NCBI GenBank assembly: GCA_022036555.1
Contig: CM039119.1
Location: forward strand, 44,333,318 to 44,397,317
Origin: Microstegium vimineum
Lineage: Eukaryota > Streptophyta > Magnoliopsida > Poales > Poaceae
DNA: 64,000 nt
Direction of reading: 5' to 3'
In this document: positions 25,365-35,856 of the stretch, piece after piece
Layout of the letters: each line of letters starts with the position of its first letter
Position numbering within the stretch: the first letter of the stretch is position 1
Notes under the pieces: model-generated
Told to the model about the DNA's origin: nothing
What the model saw: the letters and a program-made list of their open reading frames with translations, nothing else
Databases searched by the model: none
Translations under genes and position numbers: made by a program

Positions 25365-25930
25365 AACCTCACTCCATTAACGTTTTTTTTTTAGAAGACA
25401 GGAGGGGCTTGAAGCCCCTACTGAAATAAATATAATTGACAAAGTGTTACGTGCAAGATAAAAAAAAAGACAAAAAGAAAATAGCCAAAATTACACAAAG
25501 GCTTCTAGCCATAAGTCTATGAATGGGTGAAGAGAATTCTTTGCTCGAAAAATAACCAGAGCAAATTCTTTCTTGAAGACAGAGCAACATCTTTGAACTG
25601 AATGTGCCAAATTTCTAAAGATGATATCATTTCACATGATCCAAATAGCCAACACATTGTTACTATGATCTCCATGAGGAAAGGCAGATTTAGCTGTTGT
25701 TTGATACTGTCCAGAATGTCAATAATATCGTCACTGTTTGGTATTTGAACATTTAAACTGAACCAACATGCCATAGAGAAAGGGCAACGAAATAGAAGAT
25801 GGTGAAGATCTTCCTCAACATTGAGTAGACAGAAAACACAGTTATAATCCTGAAGATGCATTTGGCGTCGTCAAAGTAAGGACCTAGTGCTTAGTCTATC
25901 TTTCAAAACAAACCTCACTCCATTAACGTT
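25365..25930 (-). mobile_element. 5'-truncated LINE with 20-bp target-site duplication
   Basis: AACCTCACTCCATTAACGTT occurs at 25365-25384 and again at 25911-25930. Between them, just inside the left copy, is a poly-T run (minus-strand poly-A tail), and the minus frame 25861-25517 encodes a zf-RVT type C-terminus: CVFCLLNVEEDLHHLLFRC (C-x2-C...H-x4-C spacing) and a CWLFGSCEMISSLEIWH stretch. This is a target-primed insertion of the last 526 bp of a plant LINE. The exact duplication implies a fairly recent event. Confidence 0.9.
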
Positions 25931-27300
25931 GCCCCTCCCATGGAACCAAACAGTAACTAAAACACCAGAAATTTACAATCACTGACGGAGACGCATATGC
26001 GGTAGTAAATCTATACCTATTAATAAAGAGGCAAAATTTCAGCCTAATTTTTTGTCTGGATTTTTTTTAGTCTAGTCTATTTATATTGACCCAATTGTTA
26101 CGGGATTCACATAGAAATCCACATGCCCCACGTCGGTTGCAAATTTACTTTGAATAGGAGATGGAGACTGAAGTCATTACAACACAGATAATAATTGGGG
26201 CACAGAGAAGGAAATACTAAATCAGCAAGTCCAAATTAAATCAAATCGGAAAAAAACTCTAAATCGAACCAAAATTTATGTTGTCTTGTGGTTTTGTCTT
26301 GCCTAATCTGCATCTATTTTCGTTACCCACCGTATATCGAGGCTGAGTCAGAAAATAAAGAGGAGAAATACAACTCAAACACTGAAGCGGATGTATATAA
26401 AAGAAAATAAAGAGGAGAAATACAACTCAAACACTGAAGCGGATGTATATAAAGGAAAAGAAGGAATCGGCAAAACTCCAAATAACACATCTACAAAAAC
26501 TTCCTCGGGACGCGGCTGCCAATCAAGTTATCAAGATGACCATGGTGGCAGCGGCTACCAATCAAGATGACCATGGTTGCAACGAGCTTGAGCGGGCAAA
26601 AGAAAAGGAGAGAGGAAAATCGGCCAAAGATCCAATTAAAACGGAAAAGAACTCTAAATCGAATAAAAACAGGTTTTCAACTCTAAAGAAGAGCATCCAC
26701 ACGATGTGAACTAGGAACAACCATAGCTCCCTACTCCCGCGGGCACTTGCGCCGACAGCCGCCATTGCGACCTGCACGCGCTCGGGGCCATGCTTTGCTC
26801 GAGCTCGAGCAGGACGTCGCCGTCCGCCAGAGCATGCTCCGCACTCACACCGCCGCCTCTGCCGACGGCCATAGCTTGGGTTGGGGTCGTAGGCAGTAAG
26901 TGAGGATGAGGAATCGTGGAGGTGCTGGGAAGGACGGGGTTCTCCGACCAGCAGAGGAGGGGTGAGGTTGGACAACGATGTCGTCCTAGTGAGCAGGGGC
27001 GAGGCGGCCGGCGCGGTGAGGTGTGAGCCCCGGACGAGGCAGCCAGCACAGGGAGGAGCGGAGAGCGCGGCGCCTGGGCTCACAACCACGCGTATATACA
27101 TACTTAATCGTGAATTGTTCTATTTTTACTTATATTAATTTGTATAATGGATGCCATATTCATCGTATCATTTTTCATCATGAATAATAAGTAGTTTTTT
27201 TTAACGCATAGACATATTTACTAGTAATAATATAAAATTATGTACTCTGTACTCTATATAGCAGCGCACACTCGGTAACAAACGTCTCCAGCCGAACGAT
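25931..27300. other. Non-coding, possible Helitron-type segment
   Basis: 26010 begins TCTATACCTATTAATAAAG, a start typical of grass Helitrons, preceded by A. No convincing GC hairpin plus CTRR end was found. 26710-27100 is GC-rich with open frames on the minus strand but no domain. 26350-26453 is a perfect tandem duplication. Confidence 0.35.
26350..26453. repeat. Perfect 52-bp tandem duplication
   Basis: The unit beginning AGAAAATAAAGAGGAGAAAT occurs at 26350-26401 and is repeated without visible change at 26402-26453. Confidence 0.9.
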
Positions 27301-27419
27301 GAGTTACGGAGTCTCTTATGACAATGCAATGGCCCTTTAGTCCAATGCTAGGACTGTCCAGTGGGATCCTATCTATCAAGGTTCAAACCCTGGTGTTGTA
27401 TCATTTTTTAGGATTTATC

Positions 27420-28069
27420 TCAGATTTTTTAGACACACGCACACATGTGCATTCGGTCTGCTGGGTTGTGCCTTTAGTCGCGAGGTATAACATATCTGGA
27501 TGTTCAGGCTACACCTTCAGGTGGTGGGTGGTGGTGGTTCAAGAGCTAGCGCTGGTCTGGTGGCTGCGCAAGAGGAAGACGCTGGGTAAGCTCTTTAGGC
27601 CCGAGTTTGACTCCTTGTTCTTTGTGATTGGTTGGATGATCTGGAAGGAACGTAACGTCCGAATTTGCTATGACACTGCAACAACATTAGTCCAACTTGT
27701 CAACTTGATTCGGACGCTAGGCAAGCTCTTTAGGCCCGAGTTCGACTCCTTGTTCTTTGTGGTTGGTTGGATGATCTGGAAGGAACATAACGTCCGGATT
27801 TGCTATGGCACTGGCCCAGCTCGCCAACTTAATTCTGGAGGAGGCGATGTGTTGGTGTACAGCTGGGAACAGGCACTTGAGTAGGCTCCTTAGTAGAAGT
27901 TAGCTATGCGAGCTCTTTTGGTCGCTATTTCCGTCTTCATGTAATCACTTTTCGACTCAGCTAGGGTGTGTTACGGTTTGATCGGTAATCCTGGGTCACC
28001 GTCTAAGTTTTTTTCTTCTAAAACTCTCTCCGCTTAATAAAATACGTGTTTAGGTGTGGTGTCAAAAAA
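27420..28069 (+). mobile_element. LINE 3' fragment with internal duplication
   Basis: Frames contain GWMIWKERNVRICYDT and, about 135 bp later, GWMIWKEHNVRICYGT, the conserved C-terminal segment of plant LINE reverse-transcriptase proteins. The non-coding tail includes TTTTTTTCTTCTAAAACTCTC and a CTTAATAAAATACG region, and ends at a short A run near 28064-28069. The 5' part is missing. The duplicated segments start at 27579 and 27714. Confidence 0.6.
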
Positions 28070-28367
28070 GTTGGTTACTTCAGCTCTGGTAAATATCGGA
28101 AACAAGACGTCCGCTAGCCTATTGGGCCGGAAGGCCCGAACGGCGAAAGCCTGACCTCCTTCCTCTCGGCCCGCCACCTCTCGGCCGAATCATCAGGTGT
28201 ATAATTACAAAAAAAAAAAAATTATTACAAACAACGAACTCCGTTTCTCTCCTACTCTGGCAAGGCATCGATCTGCTGGCGTCTCCTTTCCTCCCGGCGG
28301 CCAGCGATGGTAGCCCCATACCAAGGTAACCAAGGTATATCTAGACCGGCAAGATTCCGGTTACGCG

Positions 28368-30324
28368 ATGGGAAGGTCGTCCACCGTGAATTTCGGCGCG
28401 GGGTCACCAGTACCTCCGGCTTTTCCGGACTGGGGGCTGGAACCTGCCGCTTCGAGTTGGATTCGGCTGCGTCTTCCTCTTCCACTTGAGGATGAGCCAA
28501 GCCACGATCCCCATCTTCATGCTTACCCGCGAGAGGAACGGGAACCAAACAAGGTAATCCTAATGGGTTCCCCAGCTCATAGTGTCTACAGATGATATAC
28601 ATACAGCTGGATCGTATTTTTTCTTCTAAAATCCTAGCTACTCAATACTCACTATAATTTTTGCACTATTGATGGCGCAGTCGAGAAATACTGGCTATAG
28701 CAAATCTTCAGAAATAGCCACACTTATGATCTGGAACCTGCACCCCAATGTCGACTGTGTGGAGCTGTAAGTTTGTCTGACAAATTTTTATTTTTTACTT
28801 TTTTTTTGGAAATATTATGCTTTTTGCCTCTGACCCTTTAGTTCTTTTTTTTGGATGCTTCTGTAGGAGAAGCATCTTTGACTTTGAGAGAGTTAATGAA
28901 ATCGTTGCTGTTTACTACAGTAGTTTTAGGAATGTTATGCTTGTTGATTTTGTGACCCGGAAAGCTACACAGAAGGTAAATTGGTTGTGAATTGTGATAC
29001 CCCAACATTCCAATGGGATCTGGAACAAACACCTACTACTAGATGCTAGAGTTGCACGTATTTAATCTGTTGGAATTGTTTATAGTATGAGCCAGCAGGG
29101 CACTTTGACTCCCAACAGTTTCTCCCTATTGATTATGCCACTGTACATTAATCTTCCAGGCACGTAACTATTTTCATGGTTGTTGGCTGAGGGGTTGCCC
29201 ACTCTTTATAAAATCCTTTAGCAATGAGAAGTATGTCCTTAACAGGTGACCTCATTCCCACTCTATGCACATCCTTTGCATTGCTTGTTACTCTTCAGAG
29301 ATTCGCCATTGCCTTGGGCAAGACCAGGAACTTCTGTATGCATTGAGGGCTTTGATTCATCTCTCCATGTTGACGAGGTAAAATCATCTTGTACGTACAT
29401 AATTGACTACTAGTCCTCGGTCACTTTAATCTACCTTTATATTGTAATTTAATAACTGGTTACCCTCTCCAGATAAGAACCATGCTTGCACAACACTTCG
29501 GCTCCAACAATGAAGGAATTAGAGTTCCAACAAATTTAGATGGCTCAAGCATTGGGTCAGTTTCCTTACAAGTTTGCAACCAGTCCCAATTGCTGTGAAC
29601 GAAACACATTCTGACATATGTTAATAATGTTGTATTTCTAAATACGCTGTCCTTTATACCTGCAATTTGGATCATTCTACAAATTTATCGATGCCTGCTG
29701 TGCAAGAAACCATACACACTGGCTGCCATGCAAATTCTAAATTCATGTTTGACTAATTTGGTTTCAGATGTCTGCTCTATAAGTCTTACCTGACTTAATG
29801 ATCGCTTGTGTTAGCTTGATTGTAGCCAATGAACTTCTGTTATATGTACCGCGCCATGATTGCTATATATTTTATTTATGTTTATGGTATTTCAGGAAAG
29901 CTTACATAAAGTATGGGAGCTGGTGTTATTTTTCAGAAGCACTCAATCTGAATGGATCGAACCTTGAAGGACATAAGTTGAGTGTCACTGAATGTAAGGG
30001 GGGCAGTAGATTCTGGGATGGCCATATCACCCCTAATGGGCCTGGTACAGGTAAAAGTAGCACCACTTTTAACAGTGGAGCAGATTATGCACTATGTTAA
30101 TGTTTAACTGTTTAATTACGAAGAATTGCTGCACCCAGTTTCTCCTAGGCCCAAATTGGCAGTTAAATTAAAGGACTCTAACTTGCAAGCAAATACTAGT
30201 ACTAATTATGCGTTGAGTACTGCTGTATATCTTTAAAAATTACAATGGACAACTACATTACTCATCCCATTTGCCTCTTGCAGGAAAGAGGAAATTGTTT
30301 AACAGTGACAGCGATGATGATTGA
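28368..30324 (+). CDS. Two-RRM RNA-binding protein (nucleolin-like RRMs), eight exons
   Basis: Exons are 28368-28553, 28681-28766, 28867-28975, 29160-29230, 29299-29377, 29473-29555, 29896-30050 and 30284-30324. Every intron has GT-AG ends and the phases agree, giving 810 nt (269 residues). RRM1 (about 75-135) starts with IATLMIWNL (RNP2) and has SIFDFERVNEIVAVYY and the RNP1-like NVMLVDFV. RRM2 (about 165-240) starts SVCIEGFDSSLHVDE, continues IRTMLAQHFGS, and has GKAYIKYGSW (RNP1) and EALNLNGSNLEGHKLSV, a layout like plant nucleolin RRM2. The C-terminus is short and ends KRKLFNSDSDDD, basic then acidic, with no GAR repeat. The N-terminal 60 residues are Pro/Glu-rich. RNA binding in the nucleus is inferred. 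The start was taken because exon 1 has no other in-frame ATG compatible with the 28553 donor. No frame break was found. Nucleolin proper is longer, so this is probably a separate RRM family. Confidence 0.8.
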
Positions 30325-30568
30325 ATACTTGAAAGCTGACATGAAGTGTAAAAGTTACCTGAAACAGTATGGAACATACATCATAAGGTCACAAATGTCT
30401 GTATTTGTGGCGTGACTTAGCTGAAATCGTGCAACCAAAAAATACAATTTGTGTGTTTTTATCATATGTGTGGTGGTGCTTGGAGACAGTTTAATGTGTC
30501 GGTACTATAAATTCGTGGTGTGAGACAATTTCAAAACTGTTGTCGGTACTCTTGGTTGAATGACTTGT

Positions 30569-31190
30569 TTTTTTTTTCGAAAACGTGCTTAGCACGTGTT
30601 GCACTAAGTGGAATCAGGAGTTTTACACGCTCGGCGGGTGGTCACGGTGAGTCGCCGATCCACGCCGCGGAGTAACACACGACACAAATCACCGCAAGCG
30701 GTGGAGAGGAATAAATGTACTAAAGAAAATACAAATTTTGCGACAAGATCCACGACGCTCAGCACGCGGACATAGCAGCGTTGCTCAACCTCTCGCCAGG
30801 CGAGGGGAACATCAGCTCGCGCAAAGCTTCACGGGTAGGGGAGTCGACTTGTCCCTGGAATGTGTCGTGGAAAATTTTTGCAATTTGGTCATCGTTGGCG
30901 TCAATGGGCACACCGTCAGGTCGTCGCTCCCATTTGTTGACGAGGATCCGCCGTGCCTGCCTTTCCGGGTTGGGGTCACGGCACGCCGACTTAGCTGCCA
31001 AACGGTCGCTGCGCCTGGGTACCACAATGTCCGGAACGTGTTGTGCGCGCCGAGGGCGTGGCGGAGTGCGCACAAGGGGCTCCGGAAGTGGCAACTGAAG
31101 GGAGTTGATGAAGAGCATCCCAGCATCGACAGGCTGGGCGTCACCATCCACAAGTTGGGGCCCTGAAGGAAGTGCACTTTCCTCTTGTTT
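30569..31190 (-). mobile_element. Retroelement 3' fragment (LINE-like) with poly-A on the minus strand
   Basis: The + strand has a T run at about 30569-30579, read as a minus-strand poly-A tail. Upstream on the minus strand the frame 31151-30759 contains VPRRSDRLAAKS, ERQARRILVNKWERRPDG and IAKIFHDTFQG. I associate RSxRLA plus this tail with C-terminal parts of grass LINE-type proteins, from general recognition only. Target duplication was not found. It could instead be an unrelated retrogene fragment. Confidence 0.45.
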
Positions 31191-32257
31191 TATTAAGCTA
31201 GTTCAATATGTGTGTTTGGTTCGAGAAGCCATTTGATCCTAGATGGGACGATCCAACCCATGAATTTGGATGAATTTTTTAGTAGTGGCTCAATTGTTAT
31301 CAATGTTTAACACGGAACGGGGGTTGTGAATGGTCAACGCTATTTCTGGAACTCAATAAAGAAAATTAGGAGAGGGATATGCTCGATCTGGCACCATCTT
31401 TTCTATATACGAATTCTGCATCAAAACTCAGGGACACTGCCACGCCACCTGTTAACCGTTTGATCTGGCGATGAAGCGATGTGGACTGTCCGATTGTCAG
31501 TCGAACAGATAGCTGGTGAACCTTCTTGAGAATGGTGTGCGTGCTGCCGCGCGTCATGATTTTTCTGTTGGCCGTAATTAGATCAAGGAACAATTGACAG
31601 AATTTTAATAATACGGAAGCAAGCAGGCCAAACACAATCTTTTTTTAGTGGAAGGCCAAACACAATTATATCGGGTATGATTAGGCTTTGATCATCAGCA
31701 TCACTTCAGCATTACTTTTCAGCAAATGAATAATATTTTTCTCTCACAACAAATAAGTATAAACATTTAACATAAGCTAAATTTAGTGAAACGAACTGAC
31801 ACATACATCATGCTGGAATATTATGTTATTTTCATATACTAGTTTTGTCTTGGATTCCTCGTACACGCGAGTTGGTAGCTTAGTTGAGTCGGTCACATAG
31901 TTTATTTCCTTTACATCCGAGGGTCACGATAAATCAAAAGCAAAAAATTTCGAAAGTACCGGATTGCGCCTGCCAACTACCAAAAAAGAGCTCAATATAA
32001 TTAACAATAACAATAATTCTCCTATATTTATTTGAAGAGAGAGCCCTTGTGATCCTTGGAGAAGGAAGGAAGGAAGCAAGCACACAAACTTAAAGCTCTA
32101 ACTAAAACACCAGAAATTTACGACTAGTAGTGATAATAAAAAGCTAAACAGATACTACAGCGTAGTACCAGTAGCATATAATATCAGGGCACACTCCGTA
32201 ACCGTAAGAAAGGGTACATTACATCCGCTCGAAAGAGTTACACGCACAGTAAGTCAC
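31191..32257. other. Intergenic / 3' flank of plastid-protein gene
   Basis: AT-rich with no supported gene. 31683-31790 resembles a diverged hAT-type MITE (CTCTCACAACAAATAAG). The last 150 bp are probably 3' UTR of the gene read on the minus strand. Confidence 0.4.
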
Positions 32258-32764
32258 TCAGCCAAAACACTGCTCTGATGGCAACGGACCCGGGATGGAC
32301 CCCTGCTGGAACAACTGCAGGCCGAAGACAACGGCAATGGCGGCGATGGTGAGGTAGGCAACGCCCTCAGCGGCGCCGAGGAGGCCGTAGGGGCCAGCCG
32401 GGAGGCCCGACCCAGTGCGCACCTTGGTGGTGGCCGACCACCCGACTAGACCCGCCACGACGAGGTAGCTGACTCCCTCCGCCGCGCCGAGGGCGCCGCC
32501 GGGGCCTGGAGGGAGGCCACACCCCGTCGTGTTCAGCGTGTAGAGGGACCACGCCACCACCGCGCTCGATGCCAGCCCGGCTGCCCCTGCGGCCAGCTCC
32601 AGTGTGCTGTTGCCGCCGCTCGGCTCCGCCTTGCAGGTGATGAGCCGCCGCGGGCGAAAGCTGCGCCGGAGTGTGGCAGCGTCGCGGGAGCCAATGACGA
32701 CCGCGAGGGTCGTGGATGAAGCGGCCGTGGCCGGGATGACGGGGCGGAGGGCTAGAGACGCCAT
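32258..32764 (-). CDS. Small plastid-targeted membrane protein with duplicated GLP-GP-LGAAEG motif
   Basis: A single-exon frame of 168 residues. The first about 45 residues are rich in Ala, Ser, Thr and Arg with very little acid (MASLALRPVIPATAASSTTL, then RRSFRPRRLITC), a typical chloroplast transit peptide, with a plausible cleavage near LITC/KAEP. Three hydrophobic segments follow (about 55-77, 88-108, 125-152). The last two are each preceded by the same motif: GCGLPPGPGGALGAAEGVSY and GSGLPAGPYGLLGAAEGVAY. This repeat suggests an internal duplication of a helix pair. It resembles small conserved plastid membrane proteins without assigned function; I do not name a gene. The PIF/Harbinger element begins 153 bp upstream of the ATG, leaving very little original promoter. 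Confidence 0.75.
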   Translation of the reverse strand: MASLALRPVIPATAASSTTLAVVIGSRDAATLRRSFRPRRLITCKAEPSGGNSTLELAAGAAGLASSAVVAWSLYTLNTTGCGLPPGPGGALGAAEGVSYLVVAGLVGWSATTKVRTGSGLPAGPYGLLGAAEGVAYLTIAAIAVVFGLQLFQQGSIPGPLPSEQCFG

Positions 32765-33371
32765 GGTTGTCTCGTCTTCCCGGCCGCCTTGCTGGATTGG
32801 AGTTGGACGACCAGGCGAGCGAGAGGTTCTCTGAGTGGACCGAAAAGTCTGGGGCTTATCTTCTCCGTCGCCTGTCTGTCTCTGGACCAGGCCTTTTGTT
32901 TTGCCTTGTGCACTTAGCCCATCCGCAACAAGGCTGAGTCAGCTAGCTATTTGAGTGTACATGTCAGCATCCGTTCTACGTGGAGCAGAGAGAATACGTA
33001 AAAAAAATCGAGCCAGCGACTTCTTCGTCGCTCAGCTCGCACACAGTCCGATACGCCAAATCGTTCGCCGTTAGCTTTTTCGCTCGCGTTTTCCACCGCA
33101 GTCAGATCCGTTGTGCGCAAAAATCCTCCATGGCTACACGCGCGAATCCTCCATCGTTGCGCGTGAATCCTCCATTGCTGCGCGCGAAAATCTTCCTCAA
33201 TATTGCAAGTCCCGCCTCCTCTTTTGCTAGTCTCACCTCCTCTGATTTATTCCCCACTCTGAACCCTAGCTCGAGTCCTATCCAACATAGGGAGCGGAGA
33301 GGGCACGGCGCGGCACGTAAGCTGACGACGCCGACGAGAGCGGAAAGAAGTCGTGGCTGCCGGTGCCGGTG

Positions 33372-35141
33372 ATGAGCCAGCGAACCAAAAGACAGATGGC
33401 TCCGCCACCACATCAGGACGGAGCTGCTCATGCGTATCAGACCGGCTCTGCTCCTGCTGGTGTTCCTACTCCAGGATACCAATCAGGTAACCAATTGGGG
33501 ATTTTTTTTTCTTTATACAAGTTTAGTCGTAGATCCTTGTTAGTGTAGATCCTTGTTAGTTGCCACTGGCCGCTTAGCCCTTGCAGCTAGCCGTCAGACA
33601 CCGACGCCCCTTGCTGGCTTGCGGGTTGCTGCCAGGCTGCTGTCTACTGCTGTGCAGTCGCATGGGCACAGGGGCAAGGTAGCAGCCAGCTTGCCCCAAT
33701 CTTGTCTCTATAGTAGTTTTCTACTATTTTCTTGGTTTTTTTTTTGAGGCAATGTGGATTGCAACTAAATGTATTTCTCTAGGATAAGAAATCATCTAGA
33801 ATTTAAAATTATTTATTCTTGACTGATGGTATGACACAATGACTTGCTTGTCTGCAGCATGGTGGCCTAGACCTTTGCCACAAGCCACACCATCAGCAGC
33901 CACATCCATAAATTGGTAAGTTCAATTTTTTTCTATGTATTTTTCTTGCTGCACTAGTTGTCATTTATTATGTTCAGAAACAATTAGTTCACTAGCTATA
34001 TTTGTTTCATTAAAAATAACAGTATTCGTTGCTTGATTTTTCAGTAGTATGGATTACTATCCACCTGGTGGTTTTATGACCATTTTACAATCTGGACAAC
34101 CATTGATTCCTCATGTTTCGGCACCATGGTCACCAATGGGAAATGAATCTCAATTAGCATCACCAAAAATTGACTCAGTAAACCAAAATTCTAAAAAGAT
34201 ATCGAAAGGTAAAACCATCATCAACCTAGATGATGGAAACGATGGCAGGACTGCAAAGCGCCTTGTATTTGATCTAGATGAGGACGTGAGGCTAGTAAGT
34301 AAAATTGTATCACTCACTTTCTTTCTGTGCCTTCACAAATATATGAACCTGCAACTAATCATGTATCCTAAATTCAGGTCAGTGCATGGCTGATCCACTC
34401 AAATGACCCAATCAATGGGAATTGCAAGAAAAATGAGAAGTATTGGGGTGATGTACATGGACAATACAATAAGACTACACCTACAAACCGAAAAAGAGAG
34501 GTCAAACATCTCAAAGATCGCTGGACAAAAATTAAGAGATGGGTGGCATTTTTTTGTGGAAGTTGGAAGAAGGCTACCTCAATTTATCTTAGTGGATATT
34601 CAGATGAGCAGCTAAAAGACATGGCTAAGCAGTTTTATTTGGATGACTATAAGGAAGGGCCATTCACAGTTGAGCACTGTTGGAAGATTCTTCGTGATGA
34701 ACCCAAGTGGCATGCAATTTTGGAAGAACTTGAAAATCCAAATAAAAGGAGTTTGGATGGTGAAGATGAGACAATTGACACCTCAAGGAAGCCAGAAGCT
34801 GTAGGAGAATTGGAACGTCTATGGGGACAAAAAAAACTAAGAAAAAATGCAATGGTAAAGGTAGAGTCAGCGATGATGATGTTAGTTTAGATGGAGAATT
34901 GAAGAAATTCATTGACATTCAAGTTGCAACAAAAAAACGACAGAAAGATTTCGTAGAGGCACAAGAACGTATTTTTGAAAAGAAGTTTCAGACTGCAAGG
35001 CTTAACAGTGAGGCTGCTTTACTGGAATCGTATAAAAAACTCTTGTGTATGGACACTAGGGAGATGACAGAGGATATTAGAGCTGAGCATGTCCTTGCCC
35101 TGAAGATGCTAAGGGAGAAATTGGACGGTAACAGTAACTAA
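33372..35141 (+). pseudogene. PIF/Harbinger ORF1 protein (NAM-associated/Myb-like), frameshifted
   Basis: Exons 33372-33486, 33858-33915, 34045-34294 and 34378-35141 have GT-AG introns and consistent phases. The first exons give a Pro/Gln-rich N-terminus. Exon 4 carries the DNA-binding-type block VSAWLIHSNDP, KNEKYWGDVHGQYN and HLKDRWTKIKRWVAFFCGSW, then YSDEQLKDMAKQFY and FTVEHCWKILRDEPKW, as in the Harbinger partner protein. One base is missing near 34819. The frame then moves to GTKKTKKKCNGKGR and a charged helical tail ending at 35141. The family partner binds the transposase and element ends. This copy would be truncated. Confidence 0.8.
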
Positions 35142-35199
35142 GGTACTTTGTTTACTGCTATTTTTTTATAGCCATTCAACATGAATAAATGCATTGCTA

Positions 35200-35334
35200 A
35201 TTATCATGCAGTAACAAAAAAAATAGTCAGTCAACATCTATTACCAATGCTTTGTGAATTATCATGCAGTACCACAAAAAATTTAGTCAGTCAACATCTA
35301 TTACCAATGCTTTGTTAATTATCATGCAGTACCA
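35200..35334. repeat. Tandem repeat of about 58-60 bp, 2.3 copies
   Basis: Units starting ATTATCATGCAGTA occur at 35200, 35258 and (partial) 35318, each followed by TAGTCAGTCAACATCTATT in the first two. The repeat lies between ORF1 and the transposase of the PIF/Harbinger element. Confidence 0.8.
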
Positions 35335-35856
35335 CTAATTACATGACCAGTTTAGTGTAGTATTCAAAACGCATTTGTCCTTTGTGCGTGTGTATATATA
35401 CATGACCAGTATAGCTGCATATATGCACAGCAGCCCAAACTCTCCAACCTCTGTACCCCTTTCTAAACTTGTCTCCAAACATGTCGGATCAATCTGATGA
35501 TTCTGTAGACCCCTTAGAAGAGTTCTCAGCTGAGCAACAAGCCCTCGACTCTCTTGCTAGCCGAATTTTTACGAATATTAAGGCAAAGATGGCGGGTAGT
35601 TCATCTAGACGTCGAACCAGAAAGTACATCAATAGGGATCGTGAAGGTGCTCATCAACGACTTGTGGCTGATTACTTTGCAGAAGAGCCTCTATATTCTG
35701 ATGCAATGTTTCGTAGAAGATTTCGGATGAAAGGCATGTTTTTCTACGCATTGTGGATGCTCTGGGCAGTTGGTCTCCCTATTTCACTCAAAGGATAGAC
35801 TGTACTAATTGCCTGGGCTTTCACCACTGCAAAAATGCACAGCGGCAATCCGTATG

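Noticed and set aside
26562..27101. Minus-strand frame of 179 codons as a possible gene
   Set aside because: No recognised domain, Pro/Ser/Arg-rich, inside a likely transposon; unsupported.
30738..31166. Plus-strand frame of 142 codons
   Set aside because: It is the antisense shadow of the retroelement-like minus-strand frame with the RSDRLAAKS motif.
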